DNA of 14,790 nt from RGIG5327 sp045612485 (GTDB lineage Bacteria; Verrucomicrobiota; Lentisphaeria; Victivallales; UBA1829), in NCBI GenBank assembly GCA_045612485.1, contig JAZKZE010000015.1, forward strand, positions 1 through 14,790, read 5' to 3'. Positions 1-7,248 of the stretch are shown one piece after another. The position numbers were made by a program, and so were the translations under genes. Under the pieces are notes generated by a model. The model did no database searches. It saw only the letters and a list, made by a program, of their open reading frames with translations, and had not been told where the DNA came from. The first letter of the stretch is position 1, and each line of letters starts with the position of its first letter.

Positions 1-471
1 CTGAAAGAATCTTTTCTTGTCACCTCCTTTCTGGCAGATACCATGGACGGCAGGATCTTTATGGAAGGCGGCAAGTACAGAACAGGACATGATCAATTAT
101 GTTTTGCCTATTGCAGAAAAAATCTTCTTTATCTGGCAAAACTGCATGATGCAGGCTTTTTCCACAAGGCTTCCCACCCCCGGAATTTTCTCTTCAGGGA
201 AACAGGAAAAGATGAGGATGTGGAAATATTCTGGATCGATGTGGCTAGACTGCGTAAAGGTTCCTGCATGAAAAAAGCTGTGATCGTGGATCTGCATACC
301 TTCTTCCGGGATATGCGTCTTCCGGAAGATAAGGTTACGGAACTTTTGAAAATCTATACAGATGCGGCGGAAAAGAAAATCTTTCATTCGGAAAAAGAAC
401 TTCTTTCCTCTCTTGTCAACTTCAAACGCCGTCCCTTCACAAAAAAGAGATACAGGATATTTGCGGAATGA
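1..471 (+). CDS. WaaP/InaA-like lipopolysaccharide core kinase, 3' part; catalytic Asp replaced
   Basis: The reading frame is open from base 1 and ends at TGA 469-471, so the start lies outside the window and 156 residues are visible. The segment LHDAGFFHKASHPRNFLF matches the catalytic loop of WaaP/InaA-type sugar kinases, usually of the form HxD...HxxNxL, and IDVAR matches the following metal-binding Asp segment. These enzymes phosphorylate heptose or Kdo in the LPS inner core on the cytoplasmic side of the membrane. In this copy the catalytic-base Asp is Ala (codon GCT at 169-171), while the Asn and the second Asp remain. The protein may be a pseudokinase or use another residue. A basic tail ends in KKRYRIFAE. 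The family assignment is fairly secure from the loop and Asp motifs; activity is uncertain. The gene is followed directly by a terminator, so it is the last gene of an upstream unit. Confidence 0.7.
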   Translation: MKESFLVTSFLADTMDGRIFMEGGKYRTGHDQLCFAYCRKNLLYLAKLHDAGFFHKASHPRNFLFRETGKDEDVEIFWIDVARLRKGSCMKKAVIVDLHTFFRDMRLPEDKVTELLKIYTDAAEKKIFHSEKELLSSLVNFKRRPFTKKRYRIFAE

Positions 472-504
472 TCCTGTTTTGCTCCCTCTGTAAAACAGGA
501 TTTT
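471..504 (+). terminator. Rho-independent terminator after the kinase gene
   Basis: ATCCTGTTTT (471-480) and AAAACAGGAT (492-501) form a perfect 10-bp stem with an 11-base loop, followed by a short T run (501-504). The hairpin starts at the last base of the kinase stop codon. It separates the kinase gene from the promoter of the LacI operon. Confidence 0.75.
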
Positions 505-546
505 AAGGCAGATATTTTTATTTCTGAAAAATTTTCCCTTTTTTCC

Positions 547-575
547 TTGACAAGTAAAAAGAACAGTATTACTGT
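547..575 (+). promoter_or_regulatory. Predicted sigma70-type promoter of the LacI-led operon
   Basis: A consensus -35 TTGACA (547-552) is followed after 17 bases by TACTGT (570-575), a weak -10 that keeps the important first, second and last positions. Transcription would start at about 582, inside the palindrome at 578-597. No other good promoter is seen between this point and the end of the M28-like gene, so it probably drives all four genes. Confidence 0.6.
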
Positions 576-577
576 AA

Positions 578-597
578 TTACTATAACGTTATAGTAA
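578..597. promoter_or_regulatory. 20-bp perfect palindrome, probable LacI-family operator
   Basis: TTACTATAACGTTATAGTAA is fully self-complementary, with CG at its centre, the typical form of LacI/GalR-family operators. It begins three bases after the predicted -10 and covers the expected transcription start, a position where a bound repressor would block initiation. The LacI-type gene starts 19 bases downstream, so autoregulation of the operon is the simplest reading. A partial upstream element, ACAGT-ATT-ACTGT (563-575), overlaps the -10 and may be a second, weaker site. Confidence 0.7.
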
Positions 598-615
598 CAG
601 ATACAGGAATGTATT

Positions 616-1605
616 ATGACCACACTCAAAGACATAAGCAGGGCTACTTCCCTGAGTTTGTCCACAGTTTCTGCCGTACTTGGCGGCAGGGCAAAAAAAC
701 TTGCCATTTGTGAAAAGACAATAGAAAAAGTGCTGGCATGTGCGGAAGAGCTGGACTATCATCCGGATCTTTCCGCAAGAACGTTACGCAGCAGCAAAAG
801 CAGGATCATAGGCTTGCTGATGCCCAATATCAAGGTGGAATTCTGGCAGAATATGATCCTTGATCTCCAGAAAGAGATCGGCAGATATGATGGTTACATC
901 CTGTTATCCGCCTTATGGGATAACAGTACAAGCATAAAAAAATGTATGCGGGATCTGCTGTGCCGGAAAGTGGACGGCATCATTACTTCCCATGCGCCGT
1001 TTCTGCCGGAAAATTTCCATTTGCCGGTTGCTTCTTACGATAAGGATCCTTCAACAAAATTTGATACTGTTCTTTACGGCAAGAGAGAAGCACTGGAAAA
1101 ATGTCTTGCCTATGCGGTTTCCCTGGGGCATAAAAGGATCGCTCTTGCCGGGGATGCGGAAGGGGACGGCAACAAACTTTTCCTGGAACTGGCACCAAAG
1201 TATGGCGTAACTCCCGTCATACAGGATAAAGAACAGGTAACAACTGCGGTGGATGAAAGTTTCTACTACAGCAATACCTGTATTCTGGAAGAATACAATG
1301 GAATAAGACCTTCCTTCGTGATATCCTTAAACAATCTTACCACACTCAATATTCTGAAGAGAGCTGCGGAACTTTCGTTAAAAGTACCCAATGATCTTTC
1401 CATTCTTGCCATAGATGATTCTTATATATATCCTTTTCTTACTCCTGCAATAACTTCTTTTGTCCGGTCGGAAGAAGGGTTCCCCCGTATGCTTCTGCAA
1501 ACTCTTTTTGAACGGATGAAAAAGAAAGATATGCCAATACGCAATATTATTCCGCAAGGAAAATTAATAGAACGGAATTCCTGTTGCAAATATAATAAAA
1601 AATAA
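616..1605 (+). CDS. LacI/GalR-family transcriptional regulator
   Basis: The protein has 329 residues, the usual family length. Residues 1-50 form the DNA-binding head: LKDISRATSLSLSTVSAVL is the helix-turn-helix, and DYHPDLSARTLRSSKS is the hinge and minor-groove helix, leading into the typical IIGLLMPN. The rest is a periplasmic-binding-protein-like sensor domain with the family signatures SLGHKRIALAGD and VPNDLSILAIDDSYIYPFLTPAITSF. The ligand is probably a sugar, but it cannot be named from sequence. ATG 616 is preceded by AGGA (605-608) at good spacing. It is the first gene of a four-gene operon with a pseudopilin, a secreted DUF4838 protein and an M28-like hydrolase, and a palindromic operator lies at its promoter. 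It most likely represses its own operon until an oligosaccharide breakdown product is present. Confidence 0.9.
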   Translation: MTTLKDISRATSLSLSTVSAVLGGRAKKLAICEKTIEKVLACAEELDYHPDLSARTLRSSKSRIIGLLMPNIKVEFWQNMILDLQKEIGRYDGYILLSALWDNSTSIKKCMRDLLCRKVDGIITSHAPFLPENFHLPVASYDKDPSTKFDTVLYGKREALEKCLAYAVSLGHKRIALAGDAEGDGNKLFLELAPKYGVTPVIQDKEQVTTAVDESFYYSNTCILEEYNGIRPSFVISLNNLTTLNILKRAAELSLKVPNDLSILAIDDSYIYPFLTPAITSFVRSEEGFPRMLLQTLFERMKKKDMPIRNIIPQGKLIERNSCCKYNKK

Positions 1606-1611
1606 ATCAGA

Positions 1612-1620
1612 GAAAGGTGG
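1612..1620 (+). promoter_or_regulatory. Ribosome binding site that sets the pseudopilin start
   Basis: GAAAGGTGG ends five bases before ATG 1626. An in-frame GTG at 1617 lies inside this element and would leave no Shine-Dalgarno site of its own, so ATG 1626 is the better start. It gives the usual short basic leader of a prepilin. Confidence 0.7.
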
Positions 1621-1625
1621 TTTTT

Positions 1626-2348
1626 ATGAAAAAAATGTTTACGCTTATTGAACTATTGGTTGTAATTGCCATCATCGCCATTCTGGCAGGGATGCTTCTG
1701 CCCGCATTATCCAAGGCAAGGGATACCGCTCACGGAACGAGCTGCCTGAATAAACTGAAACATCTTTACGTCATGCACTTGAGTTATGCTGACAATTTCA
1801 AGGATTGGGGTTACGGGGCGTCGGTGACCGTAAAAAACAACTCTCCCGCCTATTACAACCGGGGTCCGGATTTTGCCAGTTTCTACCTTGCCTATGCCAA
1901 AGACCGTCTGGGATATGCCACCTGGACGGTTTATGACATAGAGCACAGCAGAAAGATCAGGGCATTGCAGTGTCCCGCCGCCCAGAGATATTATACCCAT
2001 CCGGAAGGCAGTACCTACTTTGCCAATTATCCGGTTTGTCAATATCTGGGTTCTCCCAATACCAATTATGCAAAAGATCCCTGGATACACAGCGGTAAAA
2101 ACGGAAAATTCTTCAAACCGTCCTCCGTGAAAAATCCCTCCCGCCTTCACTATTCCAACTGTTCCGCTGAATATGGCGATGGGACAAACGGGGCATGGAT
2201 ATGGCATAATTCCCGTTCGAATCTTCTCTTTGTAGATGGACATGCTTCCACGGAGACGCCCCGTACATGGGGGCTTACCTATTCTGCTGATGGAAAACAC
2301 CCGAAATACAATTGGACAGGCAAAGTTTATCCCTGTATCGGTAAATAA
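1626..2348 (+). CDS. Type II secretion pseudopilin (prepilin-type, H-X9-DG protein)
   Basis: The 240-residue protein starts with the leader MKKM, then FTLIELLVVIAIIAILAG, the canonical type IV prepilin segment. Cleavage and N-methylation are expected between M4 and F5; E9 is the conserved Glu5 of the mature pilin. One N-terminal helix (about 5-28) is followed by a globular periplasmic domain. The C-terminal H194-X9-D204-G205 is the H-X9-DG motif found in large pseudopilin families of Planctomycetes, Lentisphaerae and Verrucomicrobia. Such proteins are thought to be minor or cargo-related subunits of a type II secretion-like machine, but their exact role is not established. It lies 20 bases after the regulator and 27 before the secreted DUF4838 gene, which suggests it helps export or display that enzyme. 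It is complete. No secretion ATPase, secretin or prepilin peptidase gene is nearby, so the machine is encoded elsewhere. Confidence 0.93.
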   Translation: MKKMFTLIELLVVIAIIAILAGMLLPALSKARDTAHGTSCLNKLKHLYVMHLSYADNFKDWGYGASVTVKNNSPAYYNRGPDFASFYLAYAKDRLGYATWTVYDIEHSRKIRALQCPAAQRYYTHPEGSTYFANYPVCQYLGSPNTNYAKDPWIHSGKNGKFFKPSSVKNPSRLHYSNCSAEYGDGTNGAWIWHNSRSNLLFVDGHASTETPRTWGLTYSADGKHPKYNWTGKVYPCIGK

Positions 2349-2375
2349 AAAACTTTAAACATAAGGAAAATAAAA

Positions 2376-5270
2376 ATGAAAAAATTTTTCAGCAAGGTCA
2401 TTTGCGGGGCAATGCTGCTTGCGGCAGTTATTGCTGACGGAAAAGAATTGAAATTGACAGACAATGGGAAAATTCTCTGTAAAATTGAATTTTCCAAAGC
2501 TCCGGATGAAGTGGAAAAATATGCTTCAACAGAGTTGGCTGCTTTTCTTTCCAAGATCTCCAAAACAGACAAAAATTATTCTGCAAGTCCCACGGCTGCA
2601 AAGATCAGATTTGTCATTGATGAAAAGGCCTCTGATCTGAAAAAAGAAGGATACCGCCTTTCTGTAAATGAAAAAGGGATCGTGATAACCGCCAGACGCT
2701 CCATTGGTTTTCTCTATGCTGTTTACGGGATCCTGCGGGATCACGGCGGGATGCGCTGGCTTTTCCCCGGTGAGGATGGAGAATATTATTCTTATTTGAA
2801 AGCTGTCCGTATTCCTTTCGGCACTTCCATACACAATCCCACATTCAATTTCCGTACCATTCATCCCTGCAGTGCGGCGGTCAATTCCCCGAAATGGGCA
2901 ACTTTCGACTGGATGGTACGCAACAATATGCGTATCTATGATACCCACAATGTTCTGGAATACCCCAAACTGAAAAAAGGGTTGATCCGGCGTGGTGCGG
3001 AAACGATCAATGGCGGTCATTGCTTCACCCGTCTGGTAAACGGTGTACACGTGGAAAGGAATTGGAAGGAAAGCAATATATATCTGCAGAAACTTTTCCG
3101 GGAGAAAAAAGAATATTTCCCCCTCATCAACGGCAAAAGAGTTTATCTGGACGGACAGAAATATCAGCCCTGTACGGAAAATGAAGAAGTTGTCCGCCTG
3201 ATGTGCGAAAATGCGAAAAAATGGGTAGGGAAAATGGGGACAAGGGATGGCATCTTTGAGATCTCCAATAATGACGGCACCGGCTGGTGCCAGTGTGAAA
3301 AATGCGTGAAAATAGATTCCCCCTACGATAAAAAACACGGTTACCTGACCACCCGCTACTGGACGATCATCAATAAGATCGTCAATGAGTGTTTCAAAGC
3401 CTATCCTGATTCAGAGATCTGGGGGATCGCCTATCAGAATTTCCAGGCACCGCCCAAAGATATTCTGCCGGATAAGCGTTTGAGTGTGCTTCTTGCCTTC
3501 AACAGAAGATGTTTCCGCCATAAGATCGAAGATAAAAACTGCCTGACCAATCCTTTGTATCTTTCCTGGTTCAAAGGCTGGTTCAAACTGGGCTACCGGT
3601 ACACCACATGGGAACAGATCAATGCAAATGGTGCTGTTTTCCAGCCGATTGAAGATGTATTTTATGATACATTGCAATTCTATAAAAAGAACAATATGGA
3701 TGGTTGCTGGATCGAACTGCCTCCTCCGGACGGCAATTACGGAAAACGCTACGATGGAACGATGACCAAAGATACCTGGCGGGCAATGTGGCAAACCGTT
3801 TATACAGCAGCACAGCTTATGTGGAATATGGATCAGAGTTATGAAAAACTCTGTGAGGAAGCCAATAAACTTTTCTATGGAAAAGGCTGGGAAGGGGGAA
3901 TGAAAGAATTCCGGAAACTGTTGACAGAAACCGCCCGGAACACTCCCGGCTGTTTCGGTCACGGGCACTCTTCCCCGCTGGGCAGATGTCTGGATGCTCC
4001 CGGCGTACAGGAGAAACTTGTTGCACTCCTGGCACAGGCGGAAAAAGCCGCCGCAAAAGATCCGGACAAACGGGCACTCAAACACGTGCGGGAGGATATG
4101 GATATCTTCCGCCGCACCTGGCTGAAAACAAGAGAAGAGTATATCAATAACTACCGGGAAGTACGGGCATACAAAAAGAGTGCCCCTATCAAAATCGACG
4201 GGAATATCACGGAAAAAGACTGGAAAAATGCCGACATCGTATCCTCCTTCAAACTCTGCAACGGCAAAGGACTTGCCCCCAACCAGACCTATGTAAGAAC
4301 GGTCTATGAACCGGAAAACATCTACTTTGCCATTGAAGCAATGGAACCGCATCCGGATAAAATGCTCTGCAATATCACGAAAAAGGATGGGCCTGTCTGG
4401 GAGGATAACACATTGGAAATCTTTATTTCCCACCCGGATATGGGAAATAAGTATTATCAGTTCATCGTCAATGCCAGAGGAACACTTTTTGACGGAATAC
4501 GTACCCCCGGAAGCCGTATTGATCCTGCCTTCAATTCCGGTGCGGAAATCGCAACGAAAATATTGAAAGACCGCTGGGTATTGGAGATCCGTATCCCTTC
4601 TGCACCTCTGGGTGAAAAATGTATGGAAGGGGAATCCTGGAAGGTGAATATTGCACGGGGAAGAGTTCTTACCACAATGAAATTCCATGACAACGAAAAC
4701 AGCACATGGAGCAATGGTTATCCCCACGATGTGGGCAGATTCCATCCGGTAGCCTTCTGCAGAGACCGGAAAGTTGTGGGCAATGCCCGTGCCGAAGCAG
4801 ATGCAAGAGGCTGGAAAAACGGTTCCTTTCAGGAAGCGGGCAAAAGAAGATTTCCCCCAAACTGGGAAACCCCCGACGGAATTTTCCCCAAAGACTGGAT
4901 CTTCCCGGGAAAAGGCAAGGCAGCTCTGAAAGAGGAACAGAATGGAAACCGCTATCTGGAAATCAGTCAGGGGCGTATCATTCAGAATTATGATGCTCCC
5001 GGGAAAAAATTGAAGATCAATTTCAGAGCAAAGGGAAAGGGGAAATTTCTTCTGGCAGCCTACCGTTATACTGTGCCGGATAAAAATGCGAAAAGAAAGC
5101 AGATCGGGGCAAAAATCATCAAAAGTATTACTTTAAATTCCGATAAATGGCAGTATATTAAGGAAACTTTTGAGAGACCGACAGATAAAGAAACCACCGG
5201 GATCGCTTTTGTACATCAGGCGGGCAGTATCGATATTGACGATGTTTTTGTTTCCAGAGAACAGAAATAA
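2376..5270 (+). CDS. Secreted DUF4838-type glycosidase-like protein with CBM9-like module
   Basis: The protein has 964 residues. A Sec signal peptide (about 1-20, cleavage likely after V18-I19-A20) points to export. Residues about 30-150 resemble the N-terminal domain of alpha-glucuronidase/GH20-type enzymes (TARRSIGFLYAVYGILRDHG, RWLFPGE). Residues about 165-480 match DUF4838, including GGHCFTRLV, ISNNDGTGWCQCEKC with Cys305, Cys307 and Cys310, then YWTIINKIVNECFKAYPDSEIWGIAYQ, which reads like a TIM-barrel strand region. A helical segment follows (about 480-590). Residues about 603-790 form a CBM9-like sugar-binding sandwich (IKIDGNITEKDWKNA, WEDNTLEIFI, YYQFIVNARGTLFDG). Residues about 826-964 look like another beta-sandwich binding module (LKINFRAKGKGKFLLAAY, IDIDDVFVS). 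The substrate is unknown; a uronate-containing or host glycan is a guess. AAGGAAA precedes ATG 2376. Most DUF4838 proteins lack biochemical data, so catalysis is inferred. Confidence 0.88.
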   Translation: MKKFFSKVICGAMLLAAVIADGKELKLTDNGKILCKIEFSKAPDEVEKYASTELAAFLSKISKTDKNYSASPTAAKIRFVIDEKASDLKKEGYRLSVNEKGIVITARRSIGFLYAVYGILRDHGGMRWLFPGEDGEYYSYLKAVRIPFGTSIHNPTFNFRTIHPCSAAVNSPKWATFDWMVRNNMRIYDTHNVLEYPKLKKGLIRRGAETINGGHCFTRLVNGVHVERNWKESNIYLQKLFREKKEYFPLINGKRVYLDGQKYQPCTENEEVVRLMCENAKKWVGKMGTRDGIFEISNNDGTGWCQCEKCVKIDSPYDKKHGYLTTRYWTIINKIVNECFKAYPDSEIWGIAYQNFQAPPKDILPDKRLSVLLAFNRRCFRHKIEDKNCLTNPLYLSWFKGWFKLGYRYTTWEQINANGAVFQPIEDVFYDTLQFYKKNNMDGCWIELPPPDGNYGKRYDGTMTKDTWRAMWQTVYTAAQLMWNMDQSYEKLCEEANKLFYGKGWEGGMKEFRKLLTETARNTPGCFGHGHSSPLGRCLDAPGVQEKLVALLAQAEKAAAKDPDKRALKHVREDMDIFRRTWLKTREEYINNYREVRAYKKSAPIKIDGNITEKDWKNADIVSSFKLCNGKGLAPNQTYVRTVYEPENIYFAIEAMEPHPDKMLCNITKKDGPVWEDNTLEIFISHPDMGNKYYQFIVNARGTLFDGIRTPGSRIDPAFNSGAEIATKILKDRWVLEIRIPSAPLGEKCMEGESWKVNIARGRVLTTMKFHDNENSTWSNGYPHDVGRFHPVAFCRDRKVVGNARAEADARGWKNGSFQEAGKRRFPPNWETPDGIFPKDWIFPGKGKAALKEEQNGNRYLEISQGRIIQNYDAPGKKLKINFRAKGKGKFLLAAYRYTVPDKNAKRKQIGAKIIKSITLNSDKWQYIKETFERPTDKETTGIAFVHQAGSIDIDDVFVSREQK

Positions 5271-5292
5271 TTAAGGAAGGAAGAACGTTTTT

Positions 5293-7116
5293 ATGCAGTA
5301 CATCAGAAATCTCTATGACCGTCTTGCAGCAAATGTGGATGAAAACCGTCTGTGGCAGGATATGAAAGATGTCACAGAAAAAGAACTGGGACAGACCTTC
5401 ACACACTACAGACTTGCAGCAGAATGTGCTTTGGCTAAAATGAAGGAGGCAGGCATAAGTGAGTGTAAACTTCTGGAACTTCCTGCTGACGGGGAAAGTG
5501 TATTTCTGGATAAAACCATGCCGCTGGCGTGGGATGTGACAAAGGGGAAACTTTCTGTCATTTCCGGAAAAGGTTTTGAAGAAGGTGAAGTACTTGCCGA
5601 CTATGAAAAACATCCCTTCAGCATCGTCAAAGGTTCTGCGGCAACAAAAGCAGGCGGTGAAAAACTCAAAATCGTAACGGAAAAAGATTTCCTTGCCGGC
5701 AAAGATGTGAAAGACGCCCTCGTTCTTCTGGAACAGACGACCTGGCCCAGAGCCCATATCCTCAACCCTGTGCTGGATAAAGGCGGACGTGGCCTTATTT
5801 CCTGTTTCTCCAAAGGTGCGGAAAGATTCCCTGACAGTATCCAGTGGGTGGTAGCCTCCACATCCGGCCCTCACTGGCATCCGGTAAAAGGGGACAGGGA
5901 ATTCATCTCTTTCAGCATCTCCCTGAATCTTGCCGAACGTCTGCGGAAAAGTGCTTCTCAAGGGGATTTTTATGTTCTTGCGGAATCCGACGGAAAAAGG
6001 TATGAGGGCGTTCTCCCCTTTGTTACCGGGATCATTCCCGGCAGACGCAAAGAGGAAGTGTGGCTTTCCGCTCACTTGTATGAACCTCTTGCCGATGACA
6101 ACTCCACAGGGATCGCAGCAGTGCTGGAAAGTGCAAGAACTATTCTTGCAAACGGCACTCCTGAATTTACTGTAAGACTTCTTTTCGGTATGGAAGTATA
6201 TGGTTTTGCCGCTTATGCCGCATTGCGGGGAGTTCCTCTCCATAAAGAGGTGCTTGGCGGGATCAACTACGACGGGGTATGCTGTAAAAAGATCGGATTC
6301 TATCCTGCCGGCGGAGCGTTGCCCTGGTATGGAAATATACTTTTGAAACTTATCTTTAATTCCCTTACCGGTTACATCAAAAGCCCCCAACTGACATATA
6401 CCTCCTGCGGCAGATATTTTGATGATATATCCATTTCCGATCCCACTGTCGGAGTGCCTGCGGTATGGCCTCTCAATATGGATATGAGTATTTGGCACAA
6501 CTCCAGCCAGACACCGGAAAGTGTGGACAGAAAACTTTTTAAAGATTCCGCCCTTCTCAATATTCTTTTTGCCAATCTGATCTCCTCCCCTGTAAAAAAG
6601 ATGGTAGATTCTGCGGTGGATGCCATGACAAAAGAACTGGAAGATTTCAAAGGAAAACTGGATAAATATGTTTATACCTCCCGTAAGGAGCGTTTTCTTG
6701 CAAAAGCCGCTCTTTTCCGCAAGGATATCAAACATTTTGCCATTTCTTCCGGGGAAGAATATGTGGAAAACCTGCTGAAGAAATTTGATGAAAAAGTTGC
6801 AGAGCTTTCCGCTGATCTTTCTGACAGTGCAAAAGATTTTGCCATTCTTTCCGGTCTGGAAAATTTGTTCCCTGTCCGCCTTTCTGCCGGACTCCCCAAT
6901 GACCTGAAAAAAGTTCCGGAAAAAGAGCGTACTCCCATCGGTGTCATGTATGATCCCCTTGCTGTGATGTTTGCAGAAGCCGATGGAAAAAAGAGCGTGA
7001 AAGATCTTCTTCTTGCTGCCCAGTATCAGAGTGATGAGGAATGGGATGAAGAGGGAATAAAAAAGATGCTCGACCGCTTCATGTTCTTTGTGAAATGGGG
7101 CTATCTGGGAGTATAA
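5293..7116 (+). CDS. M28-like metallohydrolase (DUF4910-like aminopeptidase), cytoplasmic
   Basis: The protein has 607 residues and no signal peptide. The first 230 residues include a PA-like insert region (ALVLLEQTTWPRAHILNPVL). The M28 zinc-hydrolase core follows: H261 in SAHLYEP, D268/D269 in LADDNSTGIAAVLESAR, E301 in LFGMEVYG, D327 in GGINYDGV and H402 in SIWHNSSQTPESVD. The usual Glu-Glu pair of M28 enzymes is reduced to E301 followed by V302, as in divergent members. The C-terminal 60 residues (DPLAVMFAEADGKKSVKDLL to the end) resemble a small winged-helix domain found on DUF4910-type proteins. M28 relatives remove N-terminal residues from peptides, but some act as cyclases or deacylases, so the substrate is open. 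A long Shine-Dalgarno AAGGAAGG (5273-5280) precedes ATG 5293 by 12 bases. It is the last gene of the LacI-led operon, 22 bases after the DUF4838 gene, and would act on a fragment brought into the cell. Confidence 0.8.
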   Translation: MQYIRNLYDRLAANVDENRLWQDMKDVTEKELGQTFTHYRLAAECALAKMKEAGISECKLLELPADGESVFLDKTMPLAWDVTKGKLSVISGKGFEEGEVLADYEKHPFSIVKGSAATKAGGEKLKIVTEKDFLAGKDVKDALVLLEQTTWPRAHILNPVLDKGGRGLISCFSKGAERFPDSIQWVVASTSGPHWHPVKGDREFISFSISLNLAERLRKSASQGDFYVLAESDGKRYEGVLPFVTGIIPGRRKEEVWLSAHLYEPLADDNSTGIAAVLESARTILANGTPEFTVRLLFGMEVYGFAAYAALRGVPLHKEVLGGINYDGVCCKKIGFYPAGGALPWYGNILLKLIFNSLTGYIKSPQLTYTSCGRYFDDISISDPTVGVPAVWPLNMDMSIWHNSSQTPESVDRKLFKDSALLNILFANLISSPVKKMVDSAVDAMTKELEDFKGKLDKYVYTSRKERFLAKAALFRKDIKHFAISSGEEYVENLLKKFDEKVAELSADLSDSAKDFAILSGLENLFPVRLSAGLPNDLKKVPEKERTPIGVMYDPLAVMFAEADGKKSVKDLLLAAQYQSDEEWDEEGIKKMLDRFMFFVKWGYLGV

Positions 7117-7182
7117 AAAAGAAAATTTTATTCCGGCAGGCTGCTTTTCAGAGATAATAGAAAGAAAGTCTGTATAAAAAGA

Positions 7183-7228
7183 AAAAAGATACTGCGGGAT
7201 CCTGTCAGGTTTCCCGCAGTATCTTTTT
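7183..7228. terminator. Strong bidirectional terminator between convergent genes
   Basis: AAAAAGATACTGCGGGA (7183-7199) pairs perfectly with TCCCGCAGTATCTTTTT (7212-7228) across a 12-base loop. The A tract and T tract at the two ends let it end transcription from both sides: the LacI-led operon stopping at 7116 and the minus-strand gene stopping at 7249. The 7117-7182 stretch before it is A-rich and shows no gene. Confidence 0.9.
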
Positions 7229-7248
7229 ATTTACAGGAAAAATATCTT

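Noticed and set aside
43..45. ATG 43 as the start of the first gene
   Set aside because: The frame is open back to base 1 and a WaaP-type kinase needs a further N-terminal lobe, so this is an internal Met of a gene cut by the window edge.
1617..1625. GTG start giving a three-residue longer pseudopilin
   Set aside because: The GTG is part of the Shine-Dalgarno element for ATG 1626, and the longer leader has no ribosome site.
2400..2408. Lipobox at Cys10 of the DUF4838 signal peptide
   Set aside because: Only nine residues precede the Cys and the hydrophobic stretch comes after it, so a lipoprotein signal is unlikely; a normal Sec cleavage at about residue 20 fits better.
3411..4745. Open frame of 444 codons on the minus strand inside the DUF4838 gene
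   Set aside because: It lies wholly antisense to a gene with clear signal peptide and domain motifs, and its translation (rich in Phe, His, Ile, Cys) shows no domain. Codon bias of the real gene leaves few stops on the other strand.
5158..6735. Open frame of 525 codons on the minus strand opposite the M28-like gene
   Set aside because: It runs antisense across two genes of one operon, has no ribosome site of note and no recognisable domain, while the plus strand encodes M28 ligands.
7117..7182. Small gene or RNA in the gap after the M28-like gene
   Set aside because: The stretch is A-rich with no ribosome site plus frame and no hairpin other than the terminator that follows.
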